From the NCBI GenBank assembly GCA_961205875.1, contig OY540812.1, forward strand, positions 33,675,098 through 33,739,097: a stretch of 64,000 nt of DNA. Reading direction: 5' to 3'. A program made the translations under genes and the position numbers. Shown here piece by piece: positions 51,396 through 64,000 of this stretch (position 1 is the first letter of the stretch; each line of letters opens with the position of its first letter). The DNA is from Sialis fuliginosa. Its lineage: Eukaryota; Arthropoda; Insecta; Megaloptera; Sialidae. The notes under the pieces are model-generated. The model did not search any database. It worked only from the letters and a program-made list of their open reading frames with translations, and was not told the origin of the DNA.

Positions 51396-52107
51396 TGTTT
51401 ATGTTTAAGATTATGTTTATGTTTATGTTTATGTTTATGTTTATGTTTATGTTTATGTTTATGTTTATGTTTATGTTTATGTTTATGTTTATGTTTATGT
51501 TTATGTTTATGTTTATGTTTATGTTTATGTTTATGTTTATGTTTATGTTTATGTTTATGTTTATGTTTATGTTTATGTTTATGTTTATGTTTATGTTTAT
51601 GTTTATGTTTATGTTTATGTTTATGTTTATGTTTATGTTTATGTTTATGTTTATGTTTATGTTTATGTTTATGTTTATGTTTATGTTTATGTTTATGTTT
51701 ATGTTTATGTTTAGGTTTATGTTTATGTTTATGTTTATGTTTTAATTTATGTTTAAGTTTATGATTATGTTTATCATTAAGCTTATGTTTAAAATTATTA
51801 TTTGAGTTTATGTGTATTTTTTTTTTTATGTTTTTGTTTATGTTTATGTTTATGTTTATGTTTATGTTTATGTTTATGTTTATGTTTATGTTTATGTTTA
51901 TGTTTATGTTTATGTTTATGTTTATGTTCATGTTTATGTTTATGTTTATGTTTAAATTTATATTTAAGTTTATGTTTATGTTTATGTTTAAGTCTATGTT
52001 TATGTTTATGTTTTAATTTATGTTTAAGTTTATGTTTAAGTTTATGTTTTATTTATGTTTAAGTAATGTTTATGTTTATGTTCAAATTTATGTTTAAATT
52101 TATGTTA
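51396..52107 (+). repeat. Forward arm F14
   Basis: About 300 bp of pure TTTATG, one module, a short hexamer run, then the common shoulder with TTTAAGTCTATG and AAGTAATG. Confidence 0.93.
51740..51836 (+). repeat. 97-bp poly-T/AAGCTT module, copy M6
   Basis: The poly-T is eleven bases here (51817-51827) because GTATG reads GTATT. ATCATTAAGCTT replaces ATGTTTAAGCTT. Total length is still 97 bp. Confidence 0.85.
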
Positions 52108-52141
52108 AAGTTTATGTTTAAGTTTATTTAAACATAAACTT
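52108..52141. repeat. Strand-switch hairpin J15
   Basis: Perfect 14-6-14 form. Confidence 0.88.
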
Positions 52142-54111
52142 AATCATAAACTTAAACATAAATTTAAAATAAAATTAAAACATAAACTTAATTATAAATT
52201 AAAACATAAACTTAAACATAAACTTAATCATAAACTTAATCATAAACTTAATAATAAACTTAAACTCTAAACTTAATCATAAACATAAAGATAAACTTAA
52301 TCATAATCTAAATCATAAACTTAATCATAAACTTAATTATAAACTTAATCATAAACTTAATCATAAACTTAATCATAAACTTAATCATAAATTTAATCAT
52401 AAACTTAATCATAAACTTAAACATAAACTTAATCATAAAATTAAAGATAAACTTAATCATAATCTAAATCATAAACATAATCATAAACTTAATCATAAAC
52501 TTAATCATAAACTTAATCATAAACTTAAACATAAACTTAAACATAAACTTAATCATAAACTTAATAATAAACTTAAACATAAACTTAATCATAAACTTAA
52601 AGATAAACTCAATCATAATCTAAATCATAAACTTAATCATAAACTTAATTATAAACTTAATCATAAACTTAATCATAAACTTAATCATAAACTTAATCAT
52701 AAATTTAATCATAAACTTAAACATAAACTTCAACCTAAACTTAATCATAAACTTAATCATAAACTTAATCATAAACTTAAACTTAAACTTAATCATAAAA
52801 TAATCATAAACTTAATCATAAACTTAAACATAAACTTAATCATAAACCTAAACATAAACTTAAACATAAACTTAAACATAAACTTAAACATAAACTTAAT
52901 CATTAACTTAATCATAAACTTAAACATAAACTTAATCATAAACTTAAAGATAAACTTAAAGATAAACTTAATCATAAACTTAATCATAAACTTAATCATA
53001 AATTTAATCATAAACTTAATCATAAACTTTAACATAAACTTAATCATAAACTTAAAGATAAACTTAATCATAAACTTAATCATAAAATTAAACATAAACT
53101 TAATCATAAACTTAATCATAAACTTAAACATAAACTTAATCATAAACTTAAAGATAAACTTAATCATAAACTTAATCATAAACTTAATCATAAACTTAAT
53201 CATAAACTTAATCATAAACTTAATAATAAACTTAAACATAAACTTAATCATAAGCTTAAAGATAAACTTAATCATAATCTAAGTCATAAACTTAATCATA
53301 AAATTAATTATAAACTTAATCATAAACTTAATCATAAACTTAATCATAAACTTAATCATAAATTTAATCATAAACTTAAACAAAAACTTCAACCTAAACT
53401 TAATCATAAACTTAATCATAAACTTAATCATAAACTTAAACATAAACTTAATCAAAAAATTAATCATAAACTTAATCATAAACTTAAACATAAGCTTTAT
53501 CATAAACTTAAACATAAATTAAAACATAAACATAAACTTAAACATAAACTTAATCATAAAATTAAACATAAACTTAATCATAAACCCAAACATAAACTTA
53601 AACATAAACTTAAACATAAACTTAAACATAAACTTAATCATAAACTTAATCATAAACTTAATCATAAACTTCAACATAAACTTAAAGATAAACTTAATCA
53701 TAAACTTAATCATAAAATTAAACATAAACTTAATCATATACTTAATCATAAACTTAAACATAAACTTAATCATAACTTTAAAGATAAACTTAATCATAAT
53801 CTAAATCATAAACTTAATCATAAACTTAATCATAAACTTAATCATAAACTTAATCATAAACTTAAACATAAACTTAAACATAAACTTAAACATAAACTTA
53901 AACATAAACTTAATCATAAACTTAAACATAGACTTAAACATAAACTTAATCATAAACTTAATCATAAACTTAATCATAAACTTAATCATAAACATAAACA
54001 TAAACATAAACATAAACATAAACTTAACATAAACATAAACATAAATAAAAACATAAACATAAACATAAACATAAACATAAACATAAACATAAACATAAAC
54101 ATAAACATAAA
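52142..54111 (-). repeat. Reverse arm R15
   Basis: CATAAACTTAAT array. The section 52.6-53.8 kb matches R16 at 57.88-59.08 kb (offset 5,285), including the marker AATCAAAAAATTAATC. Confidence 0.92.
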
Positions 54112-54376
54112 CAACACATTTCGTCTCAATTCGATTTTGCATTGAAAAATAATTATATAAAATCTTCCTCAAGACAGATTAGATACAAATCGACTCGATT
54201 TGTATTAATTCGGTGTATTTTGTATTTATTCGTTAATAGTTGTCTTGATTCGTTTCAAACAGTCTATTTTAACCAGTTTTTTATATCAATTCGAAAAGAG
54301 TCAGCGCTAATCAGAAATTAAGAGTCAAAATGTCTAGATTTGACTTAATTTGATGTTATTTGAGTGATATGATGCA
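54112..54376 (+). other. Conserved core C15 (type B)
   Basis: 265 bp with AAAAGAGTCAGCG and GCATTGAAA, as in C4/C5, but with an intact palindrome and no private mark seen. It could be close to the ancestor of that subgroup. Confidence 0.9.
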
Positions 54377-57138
54377 TGTTTATGTTTAAGATTATGTTTA
54401 TGTTTATGTTTATGTTTATGTTTATGTTTATGTTTATGTTTATGTTTATGTTTATGTTTATGTTTATGTTTATGTTTATGTTTATGTTTATGTTTATGTT
54501 TATGTTTATGTTTATGTTTATGTTTATGTTTATGTTTATGTTTATGTTTATGTTTATGTTTATGTTTATGTTTATGTTTATGTTTATGTTTATGTTTATG
54601 TTTATGTTTATGTTTATGTTTATGTTTATGTTTATGTTTATGTTTATGTTTATGTTAATGTTTATGTTTATGTTTATGTTTAAGTTTATGTTTATATTTA
54701 TGTTTTAATTTATGTTTATGTTTATGTTTATGTTTATGTTTAAGTTTATGTTTATGTTTATGTTTATGATTATGTTTATGTTTATGTTTATGTTTATGTT
54801 TATGTTTATGTTTATGATTATGTTTATGTTTATGTTTATGTTTATGTTTATGTTTAAGTTCATGTTTATGTTTAAGTTTATGATTATGTTTATGTTTATG
54901 TTTATGTTTATGTTTATGTTTATGTTTATGTTTATGTTTATGTTTATGTTTTAGTTTATGTTTATGTTTATGTTTATGTTTATGTTTATGTTTATGTTTG
55001 TGTTTATGTTTATGTTTATGTTTATGTTTATGTTTATGTTTATGTTTAAGTTTATGTTTATGTTTATGTTTATGTTTATGTTTATGTTTATGTTTATGTT
55101 TATGTTTATGTTTATGTTTATGTTTATGTTTAAGTTTATGTTTATGTTTAAGTTTATGTTTATGTTTATGTTTATGTTTATGTTTATGTTTATGTTTATG
55201 TTTATGTTTATGTTTATGTTTATGTTTATGTTTATGTTTATGTTTATGTTTATGTTTATGTTTATGTTTATGTTTATGTTTATGTTTATGTTTATGTTTA
55301 TGTTTATGTTTATGTTTATGTTTATGTTTATGTTTATGTTTATGTTTATGTTTATGTTTATGTTTATGTTTATGTTTATGTTTATGTTTATGTTTAGGTT
55401 TATGTTTATGTTTATGTTTATGTTTTAATTTATGTTTAAGTTAATGATTATGTTTATGTTAAAGCTTATGTTAAAAATTATTATTTGAGTTTATGTGTAT
55501 GTTTTTTTTTATGTTTTTGTTTATGTTTATGTTTATGTTTATGTTTATGTTTATGTTTATGTTTATGTTTATGTTTATGTTTATGTTTATGTTTATGTTT
55601 ATGTTTATGTTTATGTTTATGTTTATGTTTATGTTTATGTTTATGTTTATGTTTATGTTTATGTTTATGTTTATGTTTATGTTTATGTTTATGTTTATGT
55701 TTATGTTTATGTTTATGTTTATGTTTATGTTTATGTTTATGTTTATGTTTATGTTTATGTTTATGTTTATGTTTATGTTTATGTTTATGTTTATGTTTAT
55801 GTTTATGTTTATGTTTATGTTTATGTTTATGTTTATGTTTATGTTTATGTTTATGTTAATGTTTATGTTTATGTTTATGTTTATGTTTATGTTTATGTTT
55901 ATATTTATGTTTTAATTTATGTTTATGTTAATGTTTATGTTTATGTTTATGTTTAAGTTTATGTTTATGTTTATGTTTATGATTATGTTTATGTTTATGT
56001 TTATGTTTATGTTTATGTTAATGTTTATGTTAATGTTTATGTTTATGTTTATGTTTATGTTTATGTTTATGTTTATGTTTATGTTTATGTTTTAATTTAT
56101 GTTTATGTTTATGTTTATGTTTATGTTTAAGTTTATGTTTATGTTTATGTTTATGTTTATGATTATGTTTATGTTTATGTTTATGTTTATGTTTATGTTT
56201 ATGTTTAAGTTCATGTTTATGTTTAAGTTTATGTTTATGTTTATGTTTAAGTTTATGTTTATGTTTATGTTTATGTTTATGTTTATGTTTATGTTTATGT
56301 TTATGTTTATGTTTATGTTTATGTTTATGTTTATGTTTATGTTTATGTTTTAATTTATGTTTATGTTAATGTTTATGTTTATGTTTATGTTTATGTTTAT
56401 GTTTATGTTTATGTTTATGTTTATGATTATGTTTATGTTTATGTTTATGTTTATGTTTATGTTTAAGTTCATGTTTATGTTTAAGTTTATGTTTATGTTT
56501 ATGTTTATGTTTATGTTTATGTTTATGTTTATGTTTATGTTTATGTTTATGTTTATGTTTATGTTTATGTTTATGTTTATGTTTATGTTTATGTTTATGT
56601 TTATGTTTATGTTTATGTTTATGTTTTAGTTTGTGTTTATGTTTATGTTTATGTTTATGTTTATGTTTATGTTTATGTTTAAGTTTATGTTTATGTTTAT
56701 GTTTATGTTTATGTTTATAGTTATGTTTATGTTTATGTTTAAGTTTATGTTTATGTATGTTTATGTTTATGTTTATGTTTATGTTTATGTTTAAGTTTAT
56801 GTTTATGTTTATGTTTATGTTTATGTTTATGTTTATGTTTATGTTTTTGTTTATGTTTATGTTTATGTTTATGTTTATGTTTATGTTTATGTTTATGTTT
56901 ATGTTTATGTTTATGTTTATGTTTATGTTTTAGTTTGTGTTTATGTTTATGTTTATGTTTATGTTTATGTTTATGTTTATGTTTAAATTTATATTTAAGT
57001 TTATGTTTATGTTTATGTTTAAGTCTATGTTTATGTTTATGTTTTAATTTATGTTTAAGTTTATGTTTAAGTTTATGTTTTATTTATGTTTAAGTAATGT
57101 TTATGTTTATGTTCAAATTTATGTTTAAATTTATGTTA
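54377..57138 (+). repeat. Forward arm F15
   Basis: 2.8 kb. After M7 comes about 337 bp of uninterrupted TTTATG. A block with TTTTAA, ATGATTATG and TTTAAGTTCATG recurs near 54.70, 55.90, 56.09 and 56.34 kb. TTTTAG units at 54951, 56624 and 56930 are rare elsewhere. Confidence 0.93.
55423..55519 (+). repeat. 97-bp poly-T/AAGCTT module, copy M7
   Basis: Carries TTAATGATTATG and GTTAAAGCTTATGTTAAAAATT changes but keeps the 97-bp length. Confidence 0.85.
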
Positions 57139-57172
57139 AAGTTTATGTTTAAGTTTATTTAAACATAAACTT
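57139..57172. repeat. Strand-switch hairpin J16
   Basis: Perfect 14-6-14 form. Confidence 0.88.
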
Positions 57173-60100
57173 AATCATAAACTTAAACATAAATTTAAAA
57201 TAAAATTAAAACATAAACTTAATTATAAATTAAAACATAAACTTAAACATAAACTTAATCATAAACTTAATCATAAACTTAATCATAAATTTAATCATAA
57301 ACTTAAACATAAACTTAAACCTAAACTTAATCATAAACTTAATCATAAACTAAATCATAAACTTAAACATAAACTTAATCATAAAATTAATCATAAACTT
57401 AATCATAAACTTAAACATAAACTTTATCATAAACTTAAAAATAAATTAAAACATAAACATAAACTTAAACATAAACTTAATCATAAACTTAAACATAAAC
57501 TTAATCATATAAACATAAACTTAAACATAAACTTAAACATAAACTTAAACATAAACTTAATCATAAACTTAATCATAAACTTAAACATAAACTTAATCAT
57601 AAACTTAAAGATAAACTTAATCATAAACTAAATCATAAAATTAAACATAAACTTAATCATAAACTTAATCATAAACTTAAACATAAACTTAATCATAAAA
57701 TTAAAGATAAACTTAATCATAATCTAAATCATAAACATAATCATAAACTTAATCATAAACTTAATCATAAACTTAATCATAAACTTAAACATAAACTTAA
57801 ACATAAACTTAATCATAAACTTAATAATAAACTTAAACATAAACTTAATCATAAACTTAAAGATAAACTCAATCATAATCTAAATCATAAACTTAATCAT
57901 AAACTTAATTATAAACTTAATCATAAACTTAATCATAAACTTAATCATAAACTTAATCATAAATTTAATCATAAACTTAAACATAAACTTCAACCTAAAC
58001 TTAATCATAAACTTAATCATAAACTTAATCATAAACTTAAACATAAACTTAATCATAAAATTAATCATAAACTTAATCATAAACTTAAACATAAACTTAA
58101 TCATAAACCTAAACATAAACTTAAACATAAACTTAAACATAAACTTAAACATAAACTTAATCATAAACTTAATCATAAACTTAAACATAAACTTAATCAT
58201 AAACTTAAAGATAAACTTAATCATAAACTTAATCATAAACTTAATCATAAATTTAATCATAAACTTAATCATAAACTTAAACTTAAACTTAATCATAAAC
58301 TTAGAGATAAACTTAATCATAAACTTAATCATAAAATTAAACATAAACTTAATCATAAACTTAATCATAAACTTAAACATAAACTTAATCATAAACTTAA
58401 AGATAAACTTAATCATAAACTTAATCATAAACTTAATCATAAACTTAATCATAAACTTAATCATAAACTTAAACATAAACTTAAACATAAACTTAATCAT
58501 AAACTTAATAATAAACTTAAACATAAACTTAATCATAAACTTAAAGATAAACTTAATCATAATCTAAATCATAAACTTAATCATAAACTTAATTATAAAC
58601 TTAATCATAAACTCAATCATAAACTTAATCATAAACTTAATCATAAATTTAATCATAAACTTAAACATAAACTTCAACCTAAACTTAATCATAAACTTAA
58701 TCATAAACTTAATCATAAACTTAAACATAAACTTAATCAAAAAATTAATCATAAACTTAATCATAAACTTAAACATAAACTTTATCATAAACTTAAACAT
58801 AAATTAAAACATAAACATAAACTTAAACATAAACTTAATCATAAAATTAAACATAAACTTAATCATAAACCCAAACATAAACTTAAACATAAACTTAAAC
58901 ATAAACTTAAACATAAACTTAATCATAAACTTAATCATAAACTTAATCATAAACTTAAACATAAACTTAAAGATAAACTTAATCATAAACTTAATCATAA
59001 AATTAAACATAAACTTAATCATAAACTTAATCATAAACTTAAACATAAACTTAATCATAACTTTAAAGATAAACTTAATCATAATCTAAATCATAAACTT
59101 AATCATAAACTTAATCATAAACTTAATCATAAACTTAATCATAAACTTAAACATAAACTTAAACATAAACTTAATCATAAACTTAATCATAAACTTAATC
59201 ATAAATTTAATCATAAACTTAATCATAAACTTAAACTTAAACTTAATCATAAACTTAAAGATAAACTTAATCATAAACTTAATCATAAAATTAAACATAA
59301 ACTTAATCATAAACTTAATCATAAACTTAAACATAAACTTAAACATAAACTTAATCATAAACTTAATAATAAACTTAAACATAAACTTAATCATAAACTT
59401 AAAGATAAACTTAATCATAATCTAAATCATAAACTTAATCATAAACTTAATTATAAACTTAATCATAAACTTTATCATAAACTTAATCATAAACTTAATC
59501 ATAAATTTAATCATAAACTTAAACATAAACTTCAACCTAAACTTAATCATAAACTTAATCATAAACTTAATCATAAACTTAAACATAAACTTAATCAAAA
59601 AATTAATCATAAACTTAATCATAAACTTAAACATAAACTTTATCATAAACTTAAACATAAATTAAAACATAAACATAAACTTAAACATAAACTTAATCAT
59701 AAAATTAAACATAAACTTATTCATAAACCCAAACATAAACTTAAACATAAACTTAAACATAAACTTAAACATAAACTTAATCATAAACTTAATCATAAAC
59801 TTAATCATAAACTTAAACATAAACTTAAAGATAAACTTAATCATAAACTTAATCATAAAATTAAACATAAACTTAATCATAAACTTAATCATAAACTTAA
59901 ACATAAACTTAATCATAACTTTAAAGATAAACTTAATCATAATCTAAATCATAAACTTAATCATAAACTTAATCATAAACTTAATCATTAACTTAATCAT
60001 AAACTTAAACATAAACTTAAACATAAACTTAAACATAAACTTAATCATAAACTTAAACATAGACTTAAACATAAACTTAAAGATAAACTTAATCATAAAC

Positions 60101-61034
60101 TTAATCATAAACTTAATCATAAACTTAATCATAAACTTAAACATAAACTTAATCATAAACTTAATAATAAACTTAAACATAAACTTAATCATAAACTTAA
60201 AGATAAACTTAATCATAATCTAAATCATAAACTTAATCATAAACTTAATTATAAACTTAATCATAAACTTTATCATAAACTTAATCATAAACTTAATCAT
60301 AAATTTAATCATAAACTTAAACATAAACTTCAACCTAAACTTAATCATAAACTTAATCATAAACTTAATCATAAACTTAAACATAAACTTAATCAAAAAA
60401 TTAATCATAAACTTAATCATAAACTTAAACATAAACTTTATCATAAACTTAAACATAAATTAAAACATAAACATAAACTTAAACATAAACTTAATCATAA
60501 AATTAAACATAAACTTAATCATAAACCCAAACATAAACTTAAACATAAACTTAAACATAAACTTAAACATAAACTTAATCATAAACTTAATCATAAACTA
60601 AATCATAAACTTAAACATAAACTTAAAGATAAACTTAATCATAAACTTAATCATAAAATTAAACATAAACTTAATCATAAACTTAATCATAAACTTAAAC
60701 ATAAACTTAATCATAACTTTAAAGATAAACTTAATCATAATCTAAATCATAAACTTAATCATAAACTTAATCATTAACTTAATCATAAACTTAAACATAA
60801 ACTTAAACATAAACTTAAACATAAACTTAATCATAAACTTAAACATAGACTTAAACATAAACTTAATCATAAACTTAATCATAAACTTAATCATAAACTT
60901 AATCATAAACATAAACATAAACATAAACATAAACATAAACATAAACTTAACATAAACATAAACATAAACATAAACATAAACATAAACATAGACATAAACA
61001 TAAACATAAACATAAACATAAACATAAACATAAA
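57173..61034 (-). repeat. Reverse arm R16
   Basis: 3.9 kb. A higher-order unit marked by AATCTAAATCAT and AATCAAAAAATTAATC starts at 58564, 59422 and 60220, with spacings of 858 and 798 bp (60 bp, five dodecamers, apart). The hexamer run beside the core contains one CATAGA. Confidence 0.92.
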
Positions 61035-61299
61035 CAACACATTTCGTCTCAATTCGATTTTGCATTGAAAAATAATTATATAAAATCTTCCTCAAGACAG
61101 ATTAGATACAAATCGACTCGATTTGTATTAATTCGGTGTATTTTGTATTTATTCGTTAATAGTTGTCTTGATTCGTTTCAAACAGTCTATTTTAACCAGT
61201 TTTTTATATCAATTCGAAAAGTTTCAGCGCTAATCAGAAATTAAGTGTCAAAATGTCTAGATTTGACTTAATTTGATGTTATTTGAGTGATATGATGCA
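61035..61299 (+). other. Conserved core C16 (type B)
   Basis: 265 bp. Private change TTAAGTGTCAAA; otherwise GTTTCAGCG and GCATTGAAA. Palindrome intact. Confidence 0.9.
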
Positions 61300-61890
61300 T
61301 GTTTATGTTTAAGATTATGTTTATGTTTATGTTTATGTTTATGTTTATGTTTATGTTTATGTTTATGTTTATGTTTATGTTTATGTTTATGTTTATGTTT
61401 ATGTTTATGTTTATGTTTATGTTTATGTTTATGTTTATGTTTATGTTTATGTTTATGTTTATGTTTATGTTTATGTTTATGTTTATGTTTATGTTTATAT
61501 TTTAATTTATGTTTATGTTTATGTTTATGTTTATGTTTATGTTTATGTTTATGTTTATGTTTATGTTTATGTTTAAGTTTATGTTTATGTATATGTTTAT
61601 GTTTATGTTTATGTTTAAGTTTATGTTTATGTTAATGTTTATGTTTATGTTTATGTTTATGTTTATGTTTATGTTTATGTTTATGTTTATGTTTATGTTT
61701 ATGTTTATGTTTATGTTTATGTTTATGTTTATGTTTATGTTTATGTTTAAATTTATATTTAAGTTTATGTTTATGTTTATGTTTAAGTCTATGTTTATGT
61801 TTAAGTTTTAATTTATGTTTAAGTTTATGTTTTATTTATGTTTAAGTAATGTTTATGTTTATGTTCAAATTTATGTTTAAATTTATGTTA
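61300..61890 (+). repeat. Forward arm F16
   Basis: 591 bp of TTTATG with one TTTATATTTTAA break near 61495 and the common shoulder. It has no 97-bp module. Confidence 0.93.
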
Positions 61891-61918
61891 AAGTTTATGT
61901 TTATTTAAACATAAACTT
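61891..61918. repeat. Strand-switch hairpin J17 (short form)
   Basis: One hexamer is missing, so the arms are AAGTTTATGTTTA and TAAACATAAACTT (13 bp each) with a 2-base TT spacer. The switch point is retained. Confidence 0.87.
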
Positions 61919-63533
61919 AATCATAAACTTAAACATAAATTTAAACTAAAATTAAAACATAAACTTAATTATAAATTAAAACATAAACTTAAACATAAAC
62001 TTAATCATAAACTTAATCATAAACTTAATAATAAACTTAAACATAAACTTAATCATAAACTTAATCATAAATTTAATCATAAACTTAAACATAAACTTAA
62101 ACCTAAACTTAATCATAAACTTAATCATAAACTTAATCATAAACTTAAACATAAACTTAATCATAAAATTAATCATAAACTTAATCATAAACTTAAACAT
62201 AAACTTTATCATAAACTTAAACATAAATTAAAATATAAACATAAACTTAAACATAAACTTAATCATAAACTTAAACATAAACTTAATCATAAACCTAAAC
62301 ATAAACTTAAACATAAACTTAAACATAAACTTAAACATAATCTTAATCATAAACTTAATCATAAACTTAAACATAAACTTAATCATAAACTTAAAGATAA
62401 ACTTAATCATAAACTTAATCATAAATTAAACATAAACTTAATCATAAACTTAATCATAAACTTAAACATAAACTTAATCATAAACTTAAAGATAAACTTA
62501 AACATAATCTAAATCATAAACTTAATCATAAACTTAATCATAAACTTAATCATAAACTTAATCATAAACTTAAACATAAACTTAATCATAAACTTAAAGA
62601 TAAACTTAATCATAATCTAAATCATAAACTTAATCATAAACTTAATTATAAACTTAATCATAAACTTAATCATTAACTTAATCATAAACTTAATCATAAA
62701 TTTAATCATAAACTTAAACATAAACTTCAACCTAAACTTTATCATAAACTTAATCATAAACTTAATCATAAACTTAATCATAAACATAATCATAAACTTA
62801 AACATAAACTTAAACATAAACTTAATCATAAACTTAATAATAAACTTAAACATAAACTTAATCATAAACTTAAAGATAAACTTAATCATAATCTAAATCA
62901 TAAACTTAATCATAAACTTAATTATAAACTTAATCATAAACTTAATCATAAACTTAATCATAAACTTAATCATAAATTTAATCATAAACTTAAACATAAA
63001 CTTCAACCTAAACTTAATCATAAAATTAATCATAAACTTAATCATAAACTTAAACATAAACTTTATCATAAACTTAAACATAAATTAAAACATAAACATA
63101 AACTTAAACATAAACTTAATCATAAACTTAAACATAAACTTATACATAAACTTAAACATAAACTTAATCATAAACTTAAAGATAAACTTAATCATAAACT
63201 TAATCATAAAATTAAACATAAACTTAATCATAAACTTAATCATAAACTTAAACATAAACTTAATCATAAACTTAAAGATAAACTTAATCATAATCTAAAT
63301 CATAAACTTAATCATAAACTTAAACATAAACTTAATCATAAACTTAAAGATAAACTTAATCATAAACTTAATCATAAAATTAAACATAGACTTAATCATA
63401 AACTTAAACATAAACATAAACATAAACATAAACATAAACATAAACATAAACATAAACATAAACATAAACATAAACATAAACTTAACATAAACATAAACAT
63501 AAACATAAACATAAACATAAACATAAACATAAA
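61919..63533 (-). repeat. Reverse arm R17
   Basis: 1.6 kb of CATAAACTTAAT with a 268-bp repeated block (frames at 62617-62889 and 62893-63081), then CATAAA beside the core with the CTTAACAT slip. Confidence 0.92.
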
Positions 63534-63798
63534 CAACACATTTCGTCTCAATTCGATTTTGCATAGAAAAATAATTATATAAAATCTTCCTCAAGACAGA
63601 TTAGATACAAATCGACTCGATTTGTATTAATTCGGTGTATTTTGTATTTATTCGTTAATAGTTGTCTTGATTCGTTTCAAACAGTCTATTTTAACCAGTT
63701 TTTTATATCAATTCGAAAAGTTTCAGCGCTAATCAGAAATTAAGAGTCAAAATGTCTAGATTTGACTTAATTTGATGTTATTTGAGTGATATGATGCA
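63534..63798 (+). other. Conserved core C17 (type B)
   Basis: 265 bp. GTTTCAGCG, GCATAGAAA and TATATAAAA, with no private change seen. It looks close to the type-B consensus. Confidence 0.9.
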
Positions 63799-64000
63799 TG
63801 TTTATGTTTAAGATTATGTTTATGTTTATGTTTATGTTTATGTTTATGTTTATGTTTATGTTTATGTTTATGTTTATGTTTATGTTTATGTTTATGTTTA
63901 TGTTTATGTTTATGTTTATGTTTATGTTTATGTTTATGTTTATGTTTATGTTTATGTTTTAGTTTATGTTTATGTTCATGTTTATGTTTTTGTTTATGTT
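63799..64000 (+). repeat. Forward arm F17 (cut by window end)
   Basis: About 160 bp of pure TTTATG followed by TTTTAG, TTCATG and TTTTTG variants. The array continues past the window. Confidence 0.93.

Noticed and set aside
10669-63798. Cores as LTRs or other retroelement remnants
   Set aside because: No internal coding region, primer-binding site, polypurine tract or target duplication can be seen, and 17 direct copies in an array fit a satellite better.
1-64000. CRISPR-like repeat-spacer pattern
   Set aside because: The recurring units are contiguous satellite repeats; spacing between cores is variable and filled with hexamers, and no cas-like gene is present.

Overview
The window is a stretch of very AT-rich eukaryotic satellite DNA. 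I found no protein-coding gene, rRNA, tRNA, CRISPR array, transposon protein or viral fossil. The repeat density, simple hexamer/dodecamer units, higher-order repeats and nested duplications suggest heterochromatin (centromeric, pericentromeric, subtelomeric or sex-linked). I cannot name the species from this sequence. Long open reading frames exist only because the hexamer TTTATG has no stop codon in five of its six frames. They encode two-letter peptides such as (Met-Phe)n and should not be annotated as genes.

Layout. Positions 1-9969 are a forward-oriented dodecamer satellite, (ATGTTTAAATTT)n, with higher-order structure and a large internal duplication at offset 5,343 bp. From 9970 to the window end the DNA is a different, composite macrosatellite. 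Its unit is: (i) a reverse arm built from CATAAACTTAAT/CATAAACTTAAA dodecamers that turns into pure (CATAAA)n near the core; (ii) a conserved 265-bp non-repetitive core; (iii) a forward arm of (TTTATG)n with TTTAAG interruptions; (iv) a strand-switch junction, usually a 14-6-14 hairpin, after which the next reverse arm begins. Seventeen units are visible (cores C1-C17), with junction-to-junction lengths from about 1.36 to 7.05 kb. All 17 cores point the same way, so the array is a direct tandem of units that each carry internally inverted arms.

The cores are the striking part. Fifteen are exactly 265 bp and two are 264 bp (sharing a one-base deletion), while the surrounding arms vary from a few hundred bases to nearly 6 kb. 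The core carries ten CpGs in its commonest form, where the arms have almost none. It also has a 23-bp palindrome and ATTCG motifs spaced 20, 20 and 41 bp apart. Strand composition flips at every core, from C without G on the left to G without C on the right, and flips back at every junction. This could fit a bidirectional initiation element (replication or transcription), a protein-binding satellite element, or a foldback-like element whose terminal inverted repeats are hexamer arrays. These are inferences.

Diagnostic substitutions split the cores into families (C1/C2/C8/C9; C3/C7; C4/C10; C5/C11; C6/C12; C13/C14; C15; C16; C17). They agree with segmental duplications seen independently in the arms: about 7 kb repeated at offset 17,213; about 1.8 kb at about 10,970-10,996; about 1.5 kb at 7,053; a 4.2-kb tandem unit; and smaller tandem units of 751 and about 800-860 bp. 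A second fixed-length element, a 97-bp module with AAGCTT and a poly-T tract, occurs seven times, only in forward arms next to type-B cores.
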